This document shows, one piece after another, positions 20,192-30,246 of a stretch of DNA of 64,000 nucleotides. The stretch is from Phaeoceros laevis (Eukaryota; Anthocerotophyta; Anthocerotopsida; Notothyladales). The stretch covers positions 195,272 to 259,271 of the forward strand of contig JBNGIQ010009497.1 in assembly GCA_049999765.1 (NCBI GenBank). Direction: 5' to 3'. Made by a program: the position numbers and the translations under genes. Below the pieces are notes generated by a model, which did not search any database, had not been told where the DNA came from, and saw nothing but the letters and a program-made list of their open reading frames with translations. How positions within the stretch are numbered: the first letter of the stretch is position 1; the number at the start of each line of letters is the position of its first letter.

Positions 20192-22169
20192 ATGGAAGGT
20201 GTGGTGCCACAGGTCGTGCTTTACAATGGCGATAGCATGCCGCAGCTTGGATGTAATCAGCCCTATCCTTTCCTCTACCTAGCGAAACTGTAACTGCGGC
20301 ACCCTGAGCTACATGTTCCTGACGATTGTGCCGCTGAATTCGTCTGTCGGTTTTCCAGTGGGCACCTTCAAGGCGAAGGGGGAAATCGTTAAGCAAGCGA
20401 TGCGATGGGCTCTGAGTAGCCAATATTCCATGTAGGTGCCGTGCCTCGTGCAGTTCTTTGAGAAGTTTGCGACTGGCAGTTCGTGACTTTTTGACACAGT
20501 GTCCTTCGTTTGTAAAGGATCGACACTGCGTCCATATACAGGAATGAGAGGGAGATCGGGGAGGCAATCAAGGAAGGTGAGGTTCTCAGGGAGCAATTAT
20601 TTCTGACCAGCAAAGTGTCTCCCTTCGAACACGGGTAAAGAAAGCACATGGGTTTCGTTGAGTATGCCTTTTGGTCAGCTTTCTGTCGGCTCGGCTTAAG
20701 GTGGTCCTTGGTCATTGTACAGCTTCGAGTCAGCTCAGCAGGCTGTGCACAACATTATTGAAAGACTAGGATGTGGCTACCTGGCAAGTGCTGCTTACCC
20801 AGTGATCATCAGTGCTTAAAAATGGCTTCTGTCTGGTGCACTTTTTCAAACCAAGAGTGAACTGCACCAGTCCTCATCTGTCGAAGGACTGATTCTGCTT
20901 TGTACACTTTTATGAGCATCAGGATCTTTGTCTGATTCATTGGTAAGGACTGCTATCACTGGATTCCTTGCTTCCAGTCATTCTTTTGCCCCGTTTCCCT
21001 ATTTCTTCATGTAACAAGACCCAACCTTGAAGAAAAATTTCTGGATCTATTTCTTAACAGGCCAGGAGTTGCCAAGCTCGACATGTACGTTCACTTGTTC
21101 TACCATACAGGCGGTCGAGACCTTCTGCAGGCAACCAGTGGTTTAAAGATTTATTTGTACTTGCAGAAAGTCCACAAAAAATTCTGAGATTCGAAGAGAA
21201 ACATGGCGAGCTTTGGAGCAGCTTCACAAGGAAGGTCAGCCTGCAATCTATGCTTTCAATGTTTGCAAGTTTCTGGAAGGTTGTAGCAGAGCGTTGTGTT
21301 CTGATTGTGGGGTTGGGTTGCAGCCAAGTGTCGAGCTATTGGGGTGAGCAACTACAATGAAAGGCATATGAGAGAACTGCTTGCATCTTGTGAAATCAAG
21401 CCCATGGTTAACCAGGTGTGAACTGCCGGTGCCCATAGGCTCCATTATTTGCATGGTATCTTTATGTCTTAGCCGTCGTGTGTTGAAACAATTGTGTTCA
21501 CGTTGAAGAGCAGGCTTTTTTGCTTCTTTTTACTTGCGAACTGGTGTCAGTTGTGGGCTGACTTTGGGAGACACTTTTTGGTGTTGGTAGGTGGAGCTTC
21601 ACCCAAATTTGCAGCAGCTTCATCTACGAAAGTTCTGTGGTGATCACCATATTGTAGTGCAAGCATATTCCCCTCTGGGTTGTGGAGCTGTATGACCACT
21701 CCCTCCTTTTCTTGGTTCAATCCTTTGCCTCCTAGTTATGTCTGTTGAGAAAGTGCATTGCAAGGGACAACTTGAAGCATATCATCTGACGAGTTTGTTG
21801 GCTGTCCATCATCCTGGCTGCCAGTTACTGAATGATCCCACGGTGTGTGAGATATCCAAGAGTCTGAGGGTAACTCCTGCTCAAGTTCTTCTTCGCTGGG
21901 GAATTCAGCACAATTTAGGTGATGCGCCGTTGCTAGTCATTCCAATCAAGAACTCTATCCATGCGTTGCAAGAATGGAGCATCCAAGTGCTTTGCTCTGA
22001 GTTTCCAAGTGATTTTCTGGCAGTGGTTCTCCCCAAATCTACACAAGAACGACACATCAAAGAGAATGCTGGGATATTTTCTTTCTCTCTGTCAGAAAAG
22101 AACATGTCTCTGCTCAACAGCCTAGAACGAGGGCAGCACTTTTGCTGGTCGTCGGAGGAAGTTTGCTGA
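20192..22169 (+). CDS. aldo-keto reductase (NADPH-dependent, AKR4-like)
   Basis: About ten exons. Clear ones are 20192-20252, 20359-20431, 20518-20614, about 20724-20796, 21167-21234, 21324-21415, 21591-21689, 21825-21918 and 22024-22169. The short exon around the active-site His near 21080-21110 (MYVHLFYH) is uncertain. Motifs in order are [30 protein letters not shown] (catalytic Asp47 and Tyr52 by my count), FLTSK (Lys77), [54 protein letters not shown] and [17 protein letters not shown] (NADPH phosphate-binding loop). Asp/Tyr/Lys of the tetrad are present. The usual IHWP is changed to VHLF. Such enzymes reduce aldehydes or ketones in the cytosol. The end after LERGQHFCW is short (SSEEVC). 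Confidence 0.88.
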
Positions 22170-22487
22170 TGATCACGCGGTGGATGCACTTGAACGCTGA
22201 TGACATCACATCCTCGTTTTAGAGTGAGCAACTCGAGCCTCAAAGTCTTCGTAAAATTAGCCCGTGCCTCCAGAGGAATGCACTCTGTTCGGATAGCGCC
22301 ATCAGCTACAGAAATAGCTTCGGTTCTAGTAAGAATAAGATGATTGTGGACTTGCTTTGCCTAGGTGTCACGAGCGACCTTACTCCTGTATGAGATGAGT
22401 TCCATGCCTTGACCGGAGGGCAGACCTTATCATGTAGAGACCACACCAGCGACGACGGGGGAGCATGAATCTCATCTTGTTAGCACC

Positions 22488-22735
22488 AGCGATAATGGCA
22501 GAGGTTGATAAGCCAGTCCTTCAAAGACATCACAAGCTAAAACCCCCTAGCGACAATGGCAGAGGTTGATAAGTCTGTCTTTCAAAGACATCACAAGCTA
22601 GAACCCCCTAGCGACAATGGAAGAGGTTGATAAGTTGGTCTTTTAAAGACATGATCACAAGCTAGAACCCCCTAGCGACAATGGAAGAGGTTGATAAGTC
22701 AGTCTTTCAAAGACATCACAAACTAAAACCTCTTA
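22488..22735. repeat. 61-bp tandem repeat, four copies
   Basis: The unit starts AGCGACAATGGMAGAGGTTG and contains CTTTCAAAGACATCACAAGC. Copies begin at 22488, 22549, 22610 and 22674. The third has a 3-bp insertion. No open frame runs through all copies. Confidence 0.95.
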
Positions 22736-22900
22736 TTAGGGGGGGAGAAATGCAACAATTTACATGAATAAAATGGGAAGTGTGGTTCTTTATGTCATTA
22801 TGCATATGGTTGTTTGGTATTGGTCAATCCTTGCAAGGAACAAGGAGTTCCTTGCAAGGACAGCATGTATGCATACGATAGCAAACAAGACAAAACTTGG

Positions 22901-23100
22901 GTAGTAAAAGGGACACACCAAGGACTTCAAGAACGGTAGGCAAGACAAACTTAAGATAGGGAGAACTATATGGAACACCTACCAATGGAGAGTGGGAGAT
23001 AGTAAAATTGACACACCAAGGACTTCAAGAAAGGTATGCAAGAGGAACTTAAGACAGGGAGAACTACATGGAACACCTACCAATGGAGAGTGGGAGACAA
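22901..23100. repeat. 98-bp direct duplication
   Basis: Two tandem copies: ACACACCAAGGACTTCAAGA at 22913 and 23011, each ending GGAACACCTACCAATGGAGA then GTGGGAGA. About 92 percent identical by eye. Confidence 0.95.
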
Positions 23101-23995
23101 CAAAATGACATAAAAGACGGTACCATTGTCCACCTTCCCATGTCCACACTACACTACTATAATAGTTTGGTAATATACTATTAAAAAAGATAGATTTATT
23201 AGACCCACTTTCTTTAGGTTTCTTGAACTTTCTTCCCTACCTACCTTGAACCTGGGAGCACATAGATCCCTCGCATCTACTACACCTAATACTACACCTA
23301 ATAGTAGGCTAATAATATCCAACTTATATAATATTATCCAACTTATATCTAACTTTGGGCAAGTAGGCCCAAGCTGCTCCTTTAAGACTTGTTAGGAATC
23401 TATAAACAATCAATACATGTTCTCAACCAATTTAGCAGCTAGCTTGAGAAGTTGAGACATGTCTTGCATATGGGTGTGCAACGGTGGTCATGCCTTGAGG
23501 AAATCTTGTGCACGACTTGCATATGTCGATGGACACGAGGACATGTCTTGCATATGTGTTGTGTCACGTCGCAAACATGGAAACGCGGTGCAGCCAATGG
23601 GCGGCAGGCGCCACCGAGAGACAGACGCAGACGACCGGGATTCCGGAGGATAAGAACCCCAGAGGGAGTTTGAATCTCGGTTAGAATACTCACCGCTAGC
23701 ACATCAATGCCGGCGGAACGGCCCAAACGGTCGGGGGGGAGTCCCGAGTGAATGGGAAGTAAGTAATCTACGCAATGCGCCCTAAAACCGACGCCTACCG
23801 CCTACCACCCTGCTAGCCCAAGGCGAGGAGCTACAGTGGTTACCTACGGTCTACGACGGCGGAGGCTAGAGCGGCGTCCAAACATATTGATGTAGAACCG
23901 CATTTGGCTGCGCAGCCGTCGGCCGATCCACAGCCTGTGGCTTGCCGGCCATAGCCACCTCCTTTCCCGCTCGGGTGCGGAAGCTCTCTCTCGCA

Positions 23996-25912
23996 ATGGC
24001 GGTAGAGGTTGCGAGAGTGCACGGTCTCATCTGCTCCAACATGCGCGACGACAGCGGGTCGGAGGACGGCGCTGCTGCGCGCAGGGACCCTAATTTCTGC
24101 TACAACTTCCGCTTTGAGAGCAGCAGCAGGCAGGCTGGATCCCCAGCCTGCTCTCCCTGCTCCACGGAGTCGGAGAGCGACGAGGACAGCGACTACATTG
24201 CCGGGCTGGCGCAGCAGATCGCCCGGTCTATGCTGGAAGACGACGATGGTATAGACACCGGCAGCACCAAGAACTCTGCCGGCTGCGGAGGCGCAGAAAC
24301 GGAGTGGCTCAAGGTTTGTCGTCTTTGCCTTTTTTGGTACCACCCTTTCCTGAGGAAGATGATGCCTTTGTGTCGGCCCGGGCAATAGCAATGCCGTCTG
24401 TCTGTCTGCTGCTTGATGAGCAAAGGGAGCCTGAGCCTGTGTGTGGTGGAGGAGCGAAGAAGTGGCTTTGCTGCTGTACTCTTGCCTGAGTTTCCTTTTG
24501 CTGGTGTGTTCTGACAGGTGAGCCCGTCCCCGCCGAAGTCGAGCTGGTCCTCCACTACCTGGTCTCTCAGCAGCTGGGCCTCCGGGAGCGCCCCCAGCTC
24601 CAAGGTTTCCTCTCAGGGCTCTTCTGAGGTTTCGTCCCCGCCTTCCACTCCGTCGGACGCCCAAACCGACGCCTGGGACTTGCTCTACGCCGCAGCTGGA
24701 GAAGTTGTCAGATTGAAAAAGAGCGAGGACCGCAAGTCGTCCTTCCTGGGGACAGCCTCAAACTCCCAACAACAGCAGCAGCAGCCGCCGCCGCCGCCGC
24801 AGCAGCCTTTTCATGGGAATGCTGGCAATGCAGGTAACTCAAGACAACACGGCAGACACGTCCACAGGAGGGCTCAACCTCCGCATCTGCAATTGCAGCA
24901 GACAGCTATGTCGGGCTTGTCCAGGCATCCCTCGCAAAATCATAACACAAATTTGAGTTCCAAGGAGGGGCCTGTGTCCGGTAAAGAGAAGCCATACCTG
25001 CAGCGGAGTTGGAGTGCCAACGGGCGGGACGACGACGGGAAGCTAGGCGCAAACCAGGTGCGCCTTCTTTCCCTTAGTGACCTTGTGTAAGGTGGGCGTG
25101 ATCTTTTATCCTGCCAGATTTTTCTCCGCTTGCAGTTTGAGGTGACAGTTGCCCGCATCTTTGCAGGCTCAGTACCGTATGGTGAAGCAGGGGGCGGCAT
25201 CAGCCTGGCAGCACGGGCGATCACATCAGGCACAGAATCACCATGGAGGAAAAGGCTCGTACAAAGGTGGATCGAACCGAGTTTCCCGATCAGCAGATGC
25301 GACCACCACTCAATGGTCAGGCTCACATGTCAATGGTGGTTCGGGAATGCGTGCAGTGTTTCTGAGCTCTACTGGCACAGGACGGGAGTCCGGTGGCACT
25401 GGGGTCTTCCTCCCACGATCCACTGGCAACGGCCAGGATTACAGGAGAAAGCCTGGTAAGACGATTTCCTGCCGGATGACATAGTTTGTCAAAGATACCT
25501 CTGCTTCTGTTCTGTCTTTTGGTCCACAAATCTCAATAGTGCACTCTGGTTGTGGTGAGCAGCGTGCTCTACAGTTCTTCTCCCATCACGAGTTGTCCAA
25601 GTTTTAAACCTAAATGTCGAGGATATGTGCTCTTTGCCATCCCTGCCAGCGCAGTACTCAATAATCAGAGGTAAGCTTTGGTTCCATTTGGGTGAGCTTC
25701 AGATTTAGATCTCTTCTCAGATGCTAAAGGTCTTGTGTGCTGCAGATAGTACATCCTCAGCACCAGCTACACCCTCGGGATCATCTATCCTGGGTTCTTC
25801 AGCTGCTGGCACAGATTCATTGAGAAGAGTGGCCTGGAGTCAGGCTGTATTCCCGAACCAGTTGCAACAATCTGGTGCAGAACTAAGTCTCCCTTCCGAG
25901 TGGACCTACTGA
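23996..25912 (+). CDS. plant-specific Ser/Gln-rich protein of unknown function (GTGVFLPR / LPxEWTY family)
   Basis: Five exons (23996-24313, 24518-25057, 25167-25455, 25622-25670, 25750-25912) close in phase to 452 aa. N-terminal motifs are NFCYNFRFESSS and an acidic DYIAGLAQQIARSMLEDDDG. The middle has PPSTPSDAQTDAWDLLYAAA then GEVVRLK, and Q/P runs. The C-terminal half has GMRAVFLSSTGTGRESGGTG then VFLPRS, a short exon reading VLFAIPASAVLNNQR, and the terminus ELSLPSEWTY. This order matches a conserved, uncharacterised land-plant family I know from these motifs, but I cannot attach a function. There is no catalytic domain or membrane span, and composition suggests a disordered nuclear or cytoplasmic protein. 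The second and fifth exon borders depend on my choice of acceptor. Confidence 0.78.
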
Positions 25913-26639
25913 TTTGTGGGATTTCATGGTGCAAGACAAGTATGCCCTGTGCCCATACCAAGATCACACCTGAAATGGCGAGAACTCAGCGACTGAAGGC
26001 CAGCCAGTATGGCGAAAGGAAGGAAGGTACGAGAATAACTAGTGACATTTCCTAGTGATTTCTAGCCGGATTAGTTGTGGATACTGCGGGCACAGGGCAT
26101 ACTTCTCTTGCACCCTGGAACAGGCTTAGTGTAGCAGGGTGCTTAGTACAGCAGCGTGTATGGTAGGTAATAATAATACCTGGCTGCACTAGTGTCAGGT
26201 GGGTTCAGCTTAAGCTAGCTAGAGCCTGACCGCAACATGTTTGGTACCTCGCTAGCTCACCTCATAAAAGGTATCCCACGTGCATCGTAGCGTTTTTTGT
26301 TTCCCTTCTCTCTAGCTGTTCCTGATTACCAATAAAACTGGCCCCACTATCAGGAACATGTTCTTTGCGAATTCCTCCTATGTCGTGTCGGTGTGATAAG
26401 TGTGGGACGGCTGGAACGTAGTACTATTGTCTACAGGGATTTCACTTGGTCCGGCTGTCTGTGTAGTCACCCTTGGATACAGAATCACATCACCACATCG
26501 CAGAGATCATGTATGTGGCAGCGTTTTATGCGAGGGAAGACGAGGTGTAATACTATTCGTAGCCCCCAGCCGGTGCTTCCTACTCAGAATAGAAGTTTTC
26601 CTCGCAAATTTTTTTATGGTAGTATGGCAACACCGGGTG
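25913..26639. other. 3' flank of the preceding gene, no further gene
   Basis: It contains CCAATAAAACTGG near 26330, which includes an AATAAA polyadenylation-like hexamer. Nothing else was recognised. Confidence 0.4.
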
Positions 26640-26935
26640 TAGCGGGGTGTAGAGGGTGTAGCGGTCCTCCGTAGCGGGGTGTAGAGGGTGTAGCGGTCCT
26701 CCGTGTACTGTAGCGGTCTTCCCTGTAGTGTGCGGTCCTCCTTATAGGGCGCGCGCCAACATAGTAGTAGCGGTCCTCGCGCCAACATAGTGTGATACTA
26801 TTCGTAGCTATCCTCCCTATAGGGCGCGCGCCAACATAGTAGTAGCGGTCCGTGCGCCAACNNNNNNNNNNGCGCCAACATAGTAGTAGCGGTCCTCGCG
26901 CCAACATAATGGCGCGCGCCTAATAGGAGGAGGAT
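26640..26935. repeat. GC-rich tandem array around GTAGCGGTCCTC, with a 10-N gap
   Basis: First part: units of GTAGCGGGGTGTAGAGGGTG plus TAGCGGTCCTCC. Second part: units of CGCGCGCCAACATAGTAGTA plus GCGGTCC, at least five copies, interrupted by 10 N at 26862-26871. Identity is high, so copy number in the assembly is probably underestimated. Confidence 0.95.
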
Positions 26936-27048
26936 CCCGGATTCGGACCCGGGTCGAGTACTACTTAATTTCTCACCTATACCATCTGTCCCCAAGGGGC
27001 CCGTACCCTTCCTTAAAGGAAACCGGCTTGTTATAAAGCCCGCGCTCG

Positions 27049-27211
27049 CCCCGGGATTATGAGCGTAATCCCGCTCCTTTATGGAGATTAGGACCGGGTA
27101 GCACATTACTACCAACGCCGGGTAGCACATTACCAACGCCGGGTAGCACGCGGGATTACTGCAAGTCGCGGGATTACTGCAAGTCGCGGGATTACGCTCA
27201 TAATCCCGGGG
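27049..27211. repeat. 26-bp perfect inverted repeat enclosing tandem units
   Basis: Arm 27049-27074 (CCCCGGGATTATGAGCGTAA then TCCCGC) is exactly complementary to 27186-27211. Each arm is itself a small hairpin (GGGATTA-6 nt-TAATCCC). The 111-bp loop holds repeats of GCCGGGTAGCACATTAC and GCGGGATTACTGCAAGTC. A foldback-type element or recombination product is possible. Confidence 0.95.
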
Positions 27212-27239
27212 CTCGCGCGGGGCAGTCGCACCGGGTAGC

Positions 27240-28540
27240 ATTACCCGTGCTAATGCCATAACCCAGTGCTCCCGGCTTCCTTTAACATACTCTTTAATGA
27301 AGTTTAATTATAACCAATCTGGCTTAAGGGCTACGTCGGGTAGCGGGCCGGGGTCGGCCGCTACCCAATCCATAGCAATATTCACTAGTATCTCGAGATG
27401 ATAATAGGTCCAGTCTTCCAGTGCGGTCTTCCAGGCCCCCGTTGACGTGCAAGCCTGCACTGTTGCGGTGTACCTGGACCACCAGTGTGGGCTGCCATCC
27501 TCTTCGGGGATTGGGATCAGCCCACCTAGCCTGGATGGCTACGCGCTCCATGAGGACGGTGACAGATCGATGATATGGAATCGTATACTGTGAGCAGACG
27601 AGATGGCACGCTTTCTGTGGGGCAAATTCCTGACAGTGCCAACTTTCGCTCCCCAATTACATCAACCCGCTATGGTGGGATCGCTCACCCACAAGTTTCA
27701 CACGTATTTGGGCTCTCTTATGATGGACTAGTGGTTCGCCAAATCAAAAATGCCCAAGTCGTTATTAGCTGCCCAGAAGCATGAGAAAAGCTGCAATCCC
27801 ACAGAGTTGAAGAGGTCCCACCAACTTCACCCATGGTGTTACAAGCCCCTCTTTGCGCCGTCTGTGTGGAATGTGTAGACCAACTTCGTAGCTACTCCCT
27901 GGAGTAGTTAGTTCCATCGGCAGCGTTTGAAACTATGAACCTCCAGCGTTGGGACCATGTGGCCATGTGGCTACTGCTCTAAGAATGTAATAAGCTCATC
28001 CTCCTCCAGAAGGCCGTCAAAGGCGACACGTTCAGTGACCTGCACAGGAAAGGGTTTATACTTCTAAGTTGCACAAGAATTATTAGTCCCGTCTGAGATG
28101 TGGCAATACCGGAAGTGTGCCGCCAAAAATGTCCGTGCTATCTACCGAAGCCATACCCAGACCGATGCCCATTGAGAGCTAAGCCCGACAACTAAAACAG
28201 CTGCTCTATGTCTGGCGGCATGGAGTTTGCCACCTCCAGTAGGTGTACCGAATTAACCTGACGAGCAGGAGCATCAACATGGGTGTAAAGAACCCAAGTG
28301 CCCCAGAAAAGAATGTTCTCCCGGTCGCCCGAACAGCTCTGGCTGTGTCCTCTGAGAAAAAAACCCTGCGCATAGGAACCTCTTGGTTACGACAACAACA
28401 AGCGAGCAAACTTTCACCCCTAAAAGAAGCGAACAACATGAACTTGAAAACTGAAGACCTCTAGCTAACTGGCTGAGAGCCAGTAAGCTCAATACTCAAA
28501 ACCAATCTAACGTAGAGACTTGGAGGAAGTAGGTATACAT
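27240..28540. other. intergenic, no gene recognised
   Basis: Short frames are present (27575-27784 plus, containing RYGGIAHPQVSHVFGLSYDG; 28206-28439 minus), but none has a known motif or spliced partner. Confidence 0.4.
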
Positions 28541-28546
28541 ACAATG

Positions 28547-29812
28547 TCAGAAAACGACGGACGAGTTCATACAGATGTGGTTCTTGCGACTCACAATTAT
28601 CAGCCATCTGCTCTGCAATGTCCACCATCATCAGATTTTTTGGATTGTACTTGCAGGGGTACGTTGCATTTATCTGCCATCAAACTCAAACGTATTACGC
28701 TCAATAGCTCCACCAACATTCTCTCTCACATCCCCAAGTATTTCTTCAGGTCCAGCCACCAGTACAGGCACAACGAACTTGGAAGTCGAGAGCATACTTG
28801 GTAGCCTTCGTTCAGTCTCCATACAACTCCAAAATCAGGCCTACACTCTGCTGGAAGTGCCTCTCGGGGTGCCTCAACTGCTGCTAGCATAGGTAATGCA
28901 GATAAATGGGGCCTGTACTCTACCTGCAGCATAAAAATGAAGATAGGGTTCACAGAGAGTATTGGAGGCTACCACCAGGGCATTTGATTCAAGGGGTCCG
29001 ATCACACCTTAAAAACAGAAGCCCAGTAGTAGTCCAAATAGCACCAAAGCTTGGAGTCTGTGGAGAGATGGCCATTGCGGTTCAGCTCACAGATTCTCGA
29101 AAACCTGAGATCCACACCTACAACATGTTCAGAATCAGCACCATCCAATTGTCTGAGCGACACAACAAACCGAATGATACCCCTGTTTGTATCTCATCGC
29201 GGAGAGGTGTACTTGGCTCTACCAGGAGACTTAAGTGGATGTAAACCCCGACCACGGGTACTGACCTTTGGACACAATTTTGCAGTGTGTGGTGCGGCGG
29301 GCAGCCTTTGTGACCGACTCATTGAAGGACATGAAGGCGAGGAAGCCAAACAGGAGGACCAGCGCCAGGGCGAAGCTACAGCAAAGGACAAACAGGAGGA
29401 TCCACCGTAGACAGAAACGCAAGCTGGAAGTTGCCCCTCTCCTCGGAACTGCTCGGTGCTTGTCACCAGCTGAAGCATCAAGCAAGGTTTCGATGCCATG
29501 ACCCCTTCCCTCGACACCACCTGAATTCAAGGAATCCTCATCAACCAGCTTATTATTTCCATCTTCATCCTGTCCGGCAGTCAAACGAGCTTCTGATTGT
29601 GCCTGAGGGCTTGTCTCAACCGGACGTGCGGTTCCTTCGAAAATTGCGCCATCATGCCTGCAGCTAGGTACAATTCTGGCCTGCTCAACTCTCCGCCTAG
29701 CATTATTCCACAGCACAGCCACCTGACACAGAGCAAGCGTCAGCAGCAGGAGGGCGACGGGCAGAGCGCCAAGGAGAACTGCTTGCAGAACCTCCCCCGC
29801 TACCATCTCCAT
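28547..29812 (-). CDS. unrecognised protein with two membrane spans
   Basis: Minus-strand exons 29812-29266, 29192-29008, 28923-28798 and 28612-28547 all have GT-AG borders and matching phases, giving 307 aa. Residues about 8-30 are hydrophobic (LQAVLLGALPVALLLLTLAL). A polar, acidic linker of about 100 residues follows, then a second span near 135-160 (LLFVLCCSFALALVLLFGFL). The domain after it contains RFVVSLRQLDGADSEHVVGV. The double-span layout recalls seipin-like proteins, but the expected lumenal signature is not convincing. A competing frame at about 28790-28685 (SKFVVPVLVAGPEEILGDVR then ENVGGAIERNTFEF) also looks coding, so the 3' exons may be drawn wrongly. The ATG at 29810-29812 is the first in frame. 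Confidence 0.5.
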
Positions 29813-30246
29813 CTCTAAATCCCCTGCTCATTGCGGTCCCATGGCCAGGTGGAAAATTGCCAATTGCCAAAACTCCAGATCAATCCTCCGTGCCCACAGA
29901 ACCAGCTGAGCTACCACTGATACAAACCGGGACAGCCTCCGGAATCCTTCAGGCTAGAAGGGCACACGAGGTTTTGCATTGTTTATAGCTGTCCCTTCGT
30001 TAAGTTGTAAAACGTTTCGCCACAGGCCTTTTGTGGGCTTACGGTTCACCTGCAGTTTCGGCGGTGGAGGGCAGGTAAACCTTCCAGGTCTAACTCCATG
30101 CAGAGTGACATCTGTTCGAAAGAAAGACCGTTCACCTCAGCTAGCTGGTGAGAACATCTTGCCAGCTCTATTTCCATTCATTGCCATGTTTTTGACGAGT
30201 ACAAGGAGTAGGATGGAGTCTAAATGCGTATACTCTGTATGGCAGC
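29813..30246. other. intergenic, 3' flank of the CHID1-like gene
   Basis: It lies between the start of the two-span gene and the stop of the CHID1-like gene, both on the minus strand, so it should hold the 3' UTR of one and the promoter of the other. No clear element is visible. Confidence 0.4.

Larger units (their letters stand above)
22170..23940. other. intergenic, repeat-bearing
   Basis: No supported gene. It contains the tandem arrays listed separately, short AT-rich stretches near 23140-23340, and a B-box-like GAGTTTGAATCTCGG (minus strand, 23665-23680) that could mark another SINE head. Confidence 0.5.

Noticed and set aside
29041-29812. Seipin assignment for the two-span protein
   Set aside because: The double-span layout is similar, but the lumenal domain lacks a convincing seipin signature and the spacing after the second span is too short.
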